A stretch of 64,000 nt of DNA from Asterias amurensis. Its lineage: Eukaryota > Echinodermata > Asteroidea > Forcipulatida > Asteriidae. Location: positions 5,220,501 to 5,284,500 of the forward strand of contig NC_092666.1 of assembly GCF_032118995.1 (NCBI RefSeq). Direction: 5' to 3'. How positions within the stretch are numbered: the stretch's first letter is position 1; each line of letters opens with the position of its first letter. The position numbers and the translations under genes are program-made. Under the pieces are notes generated by a model, which was given only the letters and a program-made list of their open reading frames with translations, made no database searches and was not told the DNA's origin. Shown piece after piece: positions 24,184 through 35,200 of the stretch.

Positions 24184-27100
24184 ATGACTCGTATTCTACT
24201 CCTTGCAGTTGTGGCACTTGTCGTGGTCTACCAGGGTAAGTCTGAAATTAGTTTTCTTCATCTTAAGTTTTTCGTACTTTTGACAAAATGATAAGTAAGA
24301 TTTGAACATAGTATATTTTTCCGAGGTTTGCGGATATCACCATGTGTACATCTCCTGAAGATGATCATAGCATATACTGATTGTATAGTTGAGTTGTCAA
24401 CTACTCAAAAGAGATTAACACAAACCTCGCCTAATTGACAAATAATGCAAAATTGCAAGTAGGCCTACTTCAAAAACTTTACTGTCGCCAAAATTAACTT
24501 ATGTAGCTTACGTTTACTAGTGATCATTCTTATGTTATGTAACATGTTATGTTAAATAATTTCACAATGATTTGAAGATGTTTTTAACCAGAAAAGTATA
24601 AAAACAATTCAGACTAAAAGATGAGGAACAGGGTGAACTGTTTTATTGTGATGCATCACATGATGCTGATTCGATTTAGAAAATGTGTGGCACTCAGACT
24701 TTAAGGCCGAAAAGGAGGGATACGAGGAGAATCTGACTGTTGTTATGACTTTTTATTCTGTAAAGATATATAAAATAGAACTTATGTAAGCCAAACGTCA
24801 CACTAGTGTTTTAAAGGCACTGGACAACTTGTGTAATTGCTCAAAATAATTAATAGAATAAAACCTTACTTGGTATGGGGACAGGTTGGTAATATAAAAC
24901 ATTGTGAGGAACGGCTCCCTCTGAAGTAACGTAGTTTGAGAAAGATGGCATTTTTGACGAATTTGTTTTCGAGACCTCAGAAATAGATTTTGAGGTCTCG
25001 AACTCAGGCATCTGAAAGCACACAGCTTCTTGTGACAGAGGTGTTTTTTCTTCCGTTCTTTTCTCGCAACCTCGACGACCAAATTGAGCACAAATTTTCA
25101 CAGGTTTGTTATTTTATGTTATGTTGAAATACACCAAGTGAGAAGACTGGTCTTTGACAATTACCAATAGTGTCCAGTCTAAAGTATTTGTTTTGTTCGT
25201 TGCAGTGTCCGGAGCACCAAACCACAATGGCTTGTTGAGAGAAGCAAAAAGGAACATGTAAGTTATTCCATCGATTTATTTATGCGTAAATATTCGCAAA
25301 AATCTTTGTGATAAGAGCAGTGATCCTACCCATGGGTTTTTATTTAATCTGGTGTGCTGTTATTTTAGAGAGATGTGTTTAATCTTTCTCCTTTTCTGTC
25401 TGTCTTTTGATGCCAAACTCTTTTTCCCTCTTCTTTAAAACGCCTTGCCCCGCCCCTTCTGAAATGTATGTTTATACCATTGACATAATAATTTTATTTA
25501 GAAACGTAAAATCAAATACACGGTGACTGATGATGACAGTCACAGTGTGATCACGCAGAGAAAAAAGTAAAACATTAGAGCAAATAATGCAGGTCATAAA
25601 ATAAAATAAAATAAAAAAATTAAAGCATCGGTTAGCTTCTAAACCCGAATTCTATCAAAAGATAACTTTCCAGTTAAACCTTTTCGGTTTAATTCAACCA
25701 CCCAAACTGACCCTGCCGTTGACAATTCCCACCAATCCATCTCTGGTTTCAAGTCCAAGTCAAGCAGGTGCTCCAGCACCACCCCAGCCCCTCCCCCCCC
25801 CCCACCCCCCACCCTCGCCCATCTTGTCACTCAAATTGTCTTTTATTTGTGTCATGCATGACTTCTGTCTGTTTTTATTTTAGGCTTTACCCTTTTGCCT
25901 TGTGTATTTTTTTTTTTTTTTTTTTTTCCTATGATTAATTGTTTCATTGTACTGTTTTAATGCTGTATTTGTTAACCATCCTGTTATTGGCGCTTGCGCT
26001 GTTAGAGTGCTGAATAAAGTAAAATAAATGAATTTTAATTTTAAAAATAAAATAAATTAACAGTACAATCAATGTTTAAATCGATAACCAATTGCAAAAA
26101 AATCACCTTTAAAATCTCCCTTAAAATCTGCACTTAATTTAGATTGGGTAGGCGTGGTCACCAATCAAGGTGGGATGAGACGCATTTTTATTGCGATGAT
26201 GCACTGGAACAGCAGAGGGAAATGATTTGCAACCCTAACTACACTCATGCTCCAGTTCAACCTACACCAACTAGTGGACCAGTTCAACCTTCAGTAGCAC
26301 CTAGACGCCAAGGTGGGAGTTTAGATACCAGACTATAGACCTTTTTCATCATGCAGCCACCTTGAATTGATATCAATGTTTACCAAACCGAGGCTGGAAG
26401 AACAAAATAGTCTGGTTCCTATTTGCAAAATGATTATTAGCATTCATTGTTGTTATTCGATACAAGGTTTAGACCAAGATGGAGGTAGCCCGATAAAGGT
26501 CTTTTGACCCCTTGTACGCAACGTCACAAGGCGGCAACTGTGCCACACTCATCATTTTGGTGGTCAATATGTTTACGTGTTAACGCCGCCTCGCCTAAAA
26601 TGCGCACTTCACTGAATAACGCACAGTGACATTGACCACCAAAATGGCGCATCCAAGATTATTCGGATGATGACGTCAGGTGAATGCTGTCAATAGATTA
26701 ACATTATACAGTTAACTAAAGGTAAACTCACACTAAGTTAATCACCTATAGCATCCCGAACTTACTAGCCAATATCCCCAAATTAGTAGCCAATGTTTAA
26801 CATGTGTATAAAAAAATCAACACCATTATAACATGGATTGTCATTTGCACAAACAGGGTTAGCAGCTGGGGCCGAAATAACTGACCTGGGTTGAACAATC
26901 GGTTTTTTTTTCAAATGTATTTATTTACAAATAAAGAAACGATCGCCTACATACGGAAGCGTATAAAGGACATACCGAAAAAAAAATCGGGCTCCACTAT
27001 TTCGCCCGGGCGAATTACTATTTCGCCCGGGCGGATTACTATTTCGCCCGGGCGGATTACTATTTCGCCCGGGCGGATTACTATTTCGCCCGGGCGGATT

Positions 27101-28332
27101 ACTATTTCGCCCGGGCGGATTACTATTTCGCCCGGGCAGATTTCTATTTCGCCCGGGCGGATTACTATTTCGCCCGGGCGAAATAGTAAACCGCCCGGGC
27201 GAAATAGTAATCCGCCCGGGCAAAATAGTAAACCGCCCGGGCGAAATAGTAAACCGCCCGGGCGAAATAGTAAACCGCCCGGGCGAAATAGTAAACCGCA
27301 TGAAGCTAATGCTGTTGGAATGGTGTGCATCTTGTCGGTTGGTTCATGCACATGGAGGCACTTGAAATGTGTGGTAAGTTTGCTATCATGTTCGCAAGTA
27401 TTACGTTTATCCACTTGTACATTATAACCGCCCGGGCGAAATAGTAAAACCCCCTGGCGAAATAGTAAACCGCCCGGGCGAAATAGTAAACTGCCCGGGC
27501 GAAATAGTAAACCGCCCGGGCGAAATAGTAATCCGCCCGGGCGAAATAGTAAACTGCCCGGGCGAAATAGTAAACCGCCCTGGCGAAATAGTAAACCGCC
27601 CGGGCGAAATAGTAAACCGCCCGGGCGAAATAGTAATCCGCCCGGGCGAAATAGTAAACCGCCCGGGCGAAATAGTAATCCGCCCGGGCAAAATAGTAAA
27701 CCGCCCGGGCGAAATAGTAATCCGCCCGGGCAAAATAGTAAACCGCCCGGGCGAAATAGTAATCCGCCCGGGCGAAATAGTGGAGCCCGAGTCAAGCTGG
27801 TTTGGTAAAAAGAAATCCTTTCGACCTGGGCTTTGATATAATCTCGCGTGAGCGGGGGTAGTTCCGGGGTCGGTGTAAGTGCAGGGTGACTACCCAGGTC
27901 GAAATGTATCACACTTTTGAGGAAATGAACTCACGGGTTGGCGTAGTGATATCTTTCCTCGCCTTCCACCTCTGGAACCCCAGTTCGAATCCTGCCAGGG
28001 CACTTGGTATTTGGTTTTCAGTCCCTACTTGACTGCGTGGGTTTTCCCTGGAACAATTTTCTGGGGTTTTCCTCCCGCATCTACAACTGAAACTTCCTTT
28101 CTTGTCTTCTCTCTCAACTTATTCGCTTTTCTGAGAGTCCTTTGCCACACAATCAGAATTCATGAATGGTAATTTTATATACTGGTTTGATTTATTGATA
28201 TTTTTCTTAGATGCGTTCGTGGGGAAGAAGGAGGCGAGTAGGTTCTTGGGTCGTGGAGTGGTCCAGGGCTTGATTGAGGAATGCTGTTTCGAGGGGTGCT
28301 ACAGCGAGGAGATTCATGAACACTGCCCATAG
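24184..28332 (+). CDS. Insulin/relaxin-superfamily prohormone, gene 2 (tandem paralogue)
   Basis: Precursor of 131 aa from exons 24184-24235, 25206-25257, 26143-26312 and 28211-28332, phases 1, 2, 1 exactly as in gene 1. Residues 1-18 are a signal peptide beginning MTRILLLAVVALVVV. A pro-segment with LLREAKRN ends in RR at 38-39. The B chain has Cys52 and Cys64 with 11 residues between (CDDALEQQREMIC). The A chain has Cys116-Cys117-x3-Cys121-x8-Cys130. The connecting peptide is shorter than in gene 1, Pro/Thr-rich, and carries RR and KK that could be cleaved; FLGR again precedes the A chain. The Cys-Asp-Asp opening of the B chain recalls the starfish gonad-stimulating relaxin-like peptide as I remember it, but the rest differs. 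Intron 3 holds a foldback element and a SINE-like piece. Confidence 0.85.
24811..25182 (-). mobile_element. Family A element in hormone gene 2 intron 1
   Basis: TTAAAGGCACTGGACAACTT at the left and CCAATAGTGTCCAGTCTAAA at the right. The internal arms GAGACCTCAGAAA and TTTTGAGGTCTCG form the usual hairpin. It ends about 23 bases before exon 2. Confidence 0.75.
26953..27789. mobile_element. Foldback element (CGCCCGGGCG family), copy 2, with an inserted spacer
   Basis: The left end is ACGGAAGCGTATAAAGGACA. 21-bp units run in one orientation to about 27180, then flip and run inverted to 27299. A 128-bp spacer (27300-27427) follows, then more inverted units to 27780, ending GGAGCCCGA without the expected outer repeat. 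The spacer is nearly identical to 29736-29873. The ORFs on both strands are repeat translations. Confidence 0.85.
27925..28125 (+). repeat. SINE-like repeat in hormone gene 2 intron 3
   Basis: CACGGGTTGGCGTAGTGATA, then CCCAGTTCGAATCCTG (B-box-like), then the CAGTCCCTACTTGACTG ... TTTTCCTCCCGCATCTA tail shared with 7380-7500 and 10500-10560. Confidence 0.6.
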
Positions 28333-30781
28333 TTATACGAGAACAAAAAACAACAACAACGATGCTGACAACTTTAGGACGCTAGGTGGCAGCATACTCA
28401 CATGGTGAATCCATTGTTCTCGGTAATGTGCGCATGCTCAGAACTACAAAAATCATGGTCATTTACCTGGTTAGTCTGCTGCATCTAGCTTCCAAAGTCT
28501 CCAATTATATTATAACGCTGATAAAATAACATAATCCTCTGACAATTCGAAATATTAATAGGGTTACTGTTAATATTATTATTTTGTTGCAATACAATAA
28601 CTTTAATTATTTCATAATATCACTGCACAGTCCTAGTAATACCCAGGGACTGTCCAGTAAAATATTGCAAAATCCTCTTACATTTGGAAGAATTAATAGT
28701 TGCTGTAAAAGATTCTATTGATTTCTCAAAGTCACTGTAGAGAGTAATACCCAACTAATGTAACATTGTATTTTGAGGCAATACACTACACTCCATCTTT
28801 TAGCCGAGTGGGGGCGCTGTGTAAGCAATATTCAAGTTAAGCTGCATCCAAAATGGCGGCTATGGTTACGATTGTTGCTAGGTGTGTTGCTAAGGACATC
28901 AAACACCGCATGATGACGCAGCGATCCAGCTGTTACCATAGTTGCCATGTGTTCCAGAAAATAACCCCATCACAGGTTTATGATATTCTATCATACTTAA
29001 TGTAAGCCTACTATTTATCTAATGAGTAAAAGATTATTAATGACAAAGAATTTTTATAGACTTCTCTCATTATTTGTATCGAAATACCGAACAGAAAATG
29101 TTTCAACATAAAATACCCCAATAGAAAATACCCCAATAGAAAATACCCCAACAGAAAATGCGCCACCAGAAAATACCCCCAACTTAAAATACCCCAATAG
29201 AAAACGTCCAAAAATAAACTACCCCAACAGAAACTACCCCAATACCCCCTCTCCCCCCCCCCCCCCAACAGAAAATGCTATGGCCATACTACTGCTGAGT
29301 TTCAGAGAGTTCGTCCAGTATTTAGTTCATTTCATGGTTTTTCATACTTAAAATGATTATTATAATTTCCTTAAAATTCGCCGCGACTGTATAAAAAAGT
29401 GTTTTTATATCCAGCATTCTTGAAAAAGCAAGCAGCTGGACTAATAGGGAGAAACTTATTGTTTGGGCGCGAAACTATTCTACTAACTGTTGTATGTCAG
29501 CATTCCTATTGCATTTGGTGATGTTCATTGGAGTGTGCGGTGATCTCTTGTCCATGTATGGCGGACATTTTAATCTGTTGGTGTGGCATTGCAGAGCTGC
29601 TGCTGTGCATGGTTGTATTATATAGCTGTATTTGACTGGACTGCACGTTGTTGGGCTCACAATCTTAGCGGGAAATTTGCTCTGATTGCGAGCATGGAGG
29701 ATATTTTGGTTCTGATGAGGTGCTGCAATTTATGCATGAAGCTAGTGCTGTTGGAATGGTGTGCATCTTGTTGGTTGGTTCATACACATACATGGAGGCC
29801 CTTCAAACCATGTGTGGTAAGTTTGCTATATTGTTCGCAAGTATTACGTTTATCCACTTGTTCATTATAACCACAGCTTAACACTTACTTCTCAAAAACG
29901 TCTGATTTGAACGCTCAAAAAAAAAACTAGCCTTGATAGCCTACGTTCATATTTGTTTTAACGTAGTTGCCGATCGCAACACGAATTACTGGAGCAGAGA
30001 TATATGTATCACACAAACACCTGGATCAAAACGATCCTGATTCATAGACTTGCTCAGTCCCTCCGAGTCAGCCTTCTAACCTGTCAATATTGCGCCTTCT
30101 GACGAAAACTTAAATAACAGCGTCATGAATTAAGACTAACCAAAACAAATAGGCAACTCTTTCCCGTAGTTTACAAAACTGGAAAAAAAAAAGTAATTGC
30201 AGATTTGTCATACAAAAACACCTTTAAGTTAATGATGTTGGGTAAAAGATACACACAAAACATGTTTCAGCTTTTGAGACCACCAAAAGTTGAAAACTTT
30301 TGAACGTGCAGTAAACTACTACCGATTATTTGGTAACATTTTCGTGAATTTCGAGTTACTGCCTAAGTTACTGCACTGATGGAGGGGCAAATGTTCAATA
30401 AATTTATCAAACACAGAACTTAAAAGTATAAATTGAATTTCAAACGTTCTCGGGTGTTGTTTTCTCCGTCTTTATTTCAATCCCAGTAAATTATTATGAA
30501 TATATATTTACAAAACGCGTCAGTTCGTACTGAAGCTTACGTCCATAAAAATTACAATCATAGCAAAATGGCACACCATTCAACCGTTCACTTTCTTATG
30601 TATTACCAGTTTTCATTAAGTTATGGGTTTAAATTGTCAGTTAAAGCAACGAAGACGATCAGAGCATACTGATCGAAACCACCAGTTATTTTCAGAACCA
30701 ACCTCAAAATAGATTTACACATAGTGCTACCGCAAACATCATCTGATTATACTCCCACCATGCATAGATTCAAATCATAAT
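28333..30781. other. Region downstream of hormone gene 2, no gene recognised
   Basis: Holds an AAAATACCCCAACAG minisatellite at about 29100-29275 ending in a C-tract. It also holds the segment 29736-29873 that recurs as the spacer of the foldback element at 27300-27427. The 95-codon ORF covering the latter has no family resemblance. Confidence 0.5.
29100..29275 (+). repeat. Minisatellite of AAAATACCCCAACAG units
   Basis: Roughly ten degenerate 15-bp units, then a run of C. The minus-strand ORF rich in LLGYF is its translation. Confidence 0.75.
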
Positions 30782-31170
30782 TTAAAGACAGTGGACACTA
30801 TTGGTAATTGTCAAAGACCAGTCTTCTTACTTGGTGTATCTCAACATATACATAAAATAACAAACCTGTGAAAATTTGACCTCAACCGGTCGTCGAAGTT
30901 GCGAGATAATAATAAAAGAAAAAACACCCTTGTCACATGAAGTTGTGTGCTTTAATATATGGTTGATTTCGAGACCTCAAATTCTAAACTTGAGGTCTCG
31001 AAATCAAATTCGTGGAAAAATACTTCTTTCTCGAAAACTATGTCCCTTCAGAGGGATCCGTTTCTCACAATGTTTTTTACCATCAACCTCTCCCCCATTA
31101 CTCATTACCAAGTAAAGTTTTATGCTAGTAATTATTTTGAGTAATTACCAATACTCTCCACTACCTTTAA
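30782..31170 (+). mobile_element. TTAA inverted-repeat element, family A (near-complete)
   Basis: TTAA at 30782-30785 and 31167-31170. Left AAAGACAGTGGACACTATTG, right CTCTCCACTACCTTTAA. Central hairpin arms are perfect: GATTTCGAGACCTCA and TGAGGTCTCGAAATC. Confidence 0.85.
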
Positions 31171-32242
31171 ACAAAACTGTTAGTTTTTACAAAAATAAAT
31201 CACTTTTTGGTTCTACTTTTCTTATATACTAATTTTCTTTCCTATAAGATAATTCTGTTTTAATTTTAATTGTACATATCAGATTGTTTTTATTTCCAAT
31301 TTTTTTTTATCCTTCCCTGTAATTGGCGGCTCGTCCGCTGTTGGTTTGGTCAATAAAATATAATATAACTAAAATATATTAAAATTACCATGAAAATTAT
31401 AATCAATTAAATAAGCTGAGAACTCTGGAGTTTTAAAACCAGTAATTAAGTTTGCGATCGAAACAACACTCTCAAATCAAAAGAACTAAGCTGAAATACT
31501 TTCTGCATTAGGTTCTAAAAAAAAAAATTGAAAATAACATACTAAATTATTAAAAAATAATAAAAACAGGTGTCGTGCGCGATTAAAACTGCTGTTTACT
31601 TTGATAAATAAAATTAACCATTTACTCCTTTTTTACTTAGATAAAAAAACTATTTGTATTGTTGTGAGAAACATACAAGCTGTTCTGGTGATAAGAATTA
31701 GTACAAAACAACAGAGAAACAGATTATCAATAACATTTTTTTTTGTCTAAAACTCTAAATCGATTCACACAAAATACTGCAGGTAAACTGGCAGCAGTCT
31801 AGTCACAGCAATCATTGAGCGCGTTCGATTAGCTTCCCTGGGTCGACCCTGCAAGTACCTGCCTGTATTCTTGCGGATAAAGACAGGATATGTGTATAGT
31901 ATTTTTTTGTATAGATGTGAAAACATTTTGGTTATGAGATGGCAATCATGTTAACCGATAGAGGGCGCCTTTTGAACTTACGGTAATTAAAGTAAACCTT
32001 ATACCCTAACTTTAAATCTTTGATTTTTTTCCCTCTTAAACCCTTTTTTCATAAAACCCAAATAATAATATCGCAGGATTTGTATAAGATCAATATGTTT
32101 ACTAATATTTTGGTTATTGCTACCTTGTTTTGGGTATTAATTGTTTGGGTTTTTTTTGGGGGGGGATGTATGACTTTGTTATTTGAGATATTTATAAACT
32201 TCATTTTATTTGTACTGTTAGATTCTTAGTGTGATTTCGGTC
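31171..32242. other. 3' flank of the J-domain gene, no other gene seen
   Basis: AT-rich. TCGATTAGCTTCCCTGGGTCG at about 31828 is one arm of a hairpin element seen complete at 37004-37158. Part of this stretch is probably the 3' UTR of the minus-strand J-domain gene. Confidence 0.45.
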
Positions 32243-35200
32243 TCAGCTTGATTTCTGGTCGTTTGAGATCAGTTCTGTTTTCTTGCGGACTTCTTGTCCT
32301 ATTTCCGCTGCCTCTCTGGCTCGTCTCTTATGCTGAGCCAATAACTGTCTCTTTGACAACTTCTTCGGCTGTAAATAAAACAATAGATAAAAACAGAAAG
32401 CTGATGATTTCCAGAAAGAACAAACAGAGAATTTGACGAACTCTTTGTGGCTTGAAAGGCATAGTCATTGAGCTGCTCAAGCAGAAAATATTGCTTAACA
32501 CTTTTCCGCTTTAAAAGAAATGAGCATGATACAACTGACAAATTGTACAGTGGCATGATATTTATGCTGCTAACCTTATTCTGGTAAGCATATTTTTGTT
32601 GTATTTAACTACATCTGTGCTTTAGTAGCTAAAGTAAAATTGGGCTCCGGGGCACAGTTGCATAAAGCTGTTATAAGCAGAAAGTACTGCTCAAATTGAT
32701 AATAAGCAAATATTGAATAGGGCACAAGTCACACATTGACACTTTTATGTAATTTTGGCTGATAAACAGTTTCTGCTAAGCAACACTTGAGTGCGTAGCA
32801 ATTTGTTAGTGCAGGGTTTATGGAATTTGGCCCTGATTTTGATTGATCGTTCTAATCAATCAATCATAAATAAATAATTTGTATAGCGCCTAGGTTTGCT
32901 CAAAGGCGATGAGGAACAGAAGAAGAAAAAAGGTCATTGATTGTAGGCGGCCTTCCTGAAACAAGTGGGCTTTTAGAGGTGCCTTGATTGTGTTGAATGA
33001 TGTTGTGGAAGTTTGTTCCAGAGTTTGGGTTTATATACAGAGAAGGCTCTATCAGCAAGAAAAGGTGATGTGACTTGTTCTTGGCACTACAGAGTATGGT
33101 GAACAAGAGCTAGTTTATGTGTGAGATTTAAATTTTTGACAGAAACTGACCTTATATGTTTCAAATTTAGTTCTGTGTTTGACGGAGCTTGTAGATCTCT
33201 GATTCTGATTGGAGTTAGTTTCTGATCCTGCTGTGCTCACTTCACTCTCAGAAGGGTCAGTTGTTTGATCCCATTCTGTGTCGCCACCCACTGGGTAACT
33301 TGGCTCTGTATGGGTACAATCCTCACTGGGTGACTCTGAAGACGGTTTGTGTTTGCTGCCCTCGTCGTCAGAATCTTGACAGTCTTTTTCCTGTTACATA
33401 ATTGAAAATTGTGATAAGATTACTTCCAGCCTTTTTAAAGAGTTGCAACAAAATGGAACCAATATTCTTTGGTCACGTTGTTGCAGGTTTTAGTACAACC
33501 CAGTTTACTTGATACTTTCTCAAGTCCTGTGAAGAAAACAAATCTTAGGCATAATCTTGCATTCGAGAACTAGATTCGAACTTTGTACTCATCGAGACTG
33601 TTATACTTTTTTGTAACTCAAAACACAAGGTCCACAGATTTACATTAAATTTACACTATTTGAAGATAATGATGTGAGAAAGCTTCCCTGAAAATATTAC
33701 TTGCTGAGGTGCTGTAGTTTATACATGCTAAAATAATTTTGGTCTCATGATCACTGAGACGAAAATTATTTTCATGACATTGTGTTACTCATTTCTCAAC
33801 AACTACCGCATCTCGGCAAGTAATATTTTCGGGAAGCTTCCTACTATCATTATCTTCAAACTGTGTATGTTCAGTGTAAATCTGTGGACATTGTGTTTTT
33901 TGTCCAACAAAAAGTGCATAGACCCTTTACAGCTAATAAATTTATAAAAGTAACATTTAGGCCGATTTATTTATCCGTACCTGTGGGTTTTTTAACGGTG
34001 TGTATGTGTTCTCAGCGGAAGAGTGTCTGCCTTTGTCGTTCCCCTGCGGGGTTTCATTCTCCTTGCCTGCTCGTGATTTGTTTTTCCTGGTTAGTGGTGT
34101 AGACCTCTGTGTTTTCTGTTGGGAGCTGTTTTGTTGGGAAGTTCGTCCATTTGTTTGGGTAGGCCATCCAGAGGTTGGTTTGGAGGTCTTTCCCCGTGTT
34201 TGTTGTGAAAATCTTCCACTTTGTTGGGAAGTCCTCCACGTTTGTTGCGAAGTTCTTCCAGTTGGTTGGGAAGTTCTCCCACTTTGTTGGGGAGTCCTCC
34301 CACTTTGTTGGGAAGTTCTTCCAGTTTGTTGGGAAGTCCTGCTACTGTATTCAGAAGTCCTGCTACTTTGTGAGGAAGGCCTTCCCCATGTTGACTGTGT
34401 GGTCCGGCGTGGTGGACTCCATGTCTCACGTCGTCGATGAGGCTGTTGCTACATTTAAAACAAAAAACACCTTTTGACTTTAGAACGCTAGGTGGTAGCA
34501 GACATAGCAGGTAGTGTCCCAAAATCCCCCTATACTATATTCATAAATACCTAAGACAGTTTCGCTATTCCTATTGGTGGAGAGCGCGTGTGTTTAAACC
34601 TCTGATAATGACCAGTAAAAAGTGTTGAAACATGGGCGTGACATGCGAGCTTGCACCTGTGCTTATAAGACAGTTTCTTCATTCCTATTGGTCGAGAGCA
34701 ACAGCCGGGACAACTGTGCCACATCACGCGATACACGCGACGCGCACAGCAATCTCCTTATAAGGAGTTGTTTACCCGAGGGCTTTACCATTTCATAGCT
34801 GGAGGGGTGTTGTGGTTGTATTGAAAGAAATCATTGAAAAATTATAATTTTTCATTTATTTTACTTTTTGACAAAAAGTGTTGATGTTTTTTTAACGAAA
34901 ATGTATTTTTGTATGAATGGGAATGAAAGTGTGTTGAATCGGTTTTCAACTAGTGGTTTAAACCCGCCGAGGCCTGGTTTTTGATAATTTACCTCGACTT
35001 TGTCTCGGTAAAATTATCAAGAACCAGGCCTCGTTGGGTTTAAACAACTAGTTGAAAACCTCTTCACCACACATTGGTTCCCTTAGTTATAACCGTTATA
35101 AGTTTGTCAACTTTTAATAATGAATACATTATATTATACCTGCCACGGGTCGTAAAATTGCCGTCCAAACAACTCTTCCAACAAGATTTCCTCCAAGGAA

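Noticed and set aside
29583-29870. 95-codon ORF rich in Cys and Trp
   Set aside because: Considered as a third small secreted peptide, but it lacks a signal peptide and insulin-type cysteine spacing, and part of it is a sequence found inside a foldback element.
34000-34522. ORFs of 146 and 143 codons on opposite strands with VCWEVLP and LPNKVGG repeats
   Set aside because: Wrong-frame readings of the J-domain gene exon at 33981-34448; the frame that joins the flanking exons in phase is a third one without an ATG.
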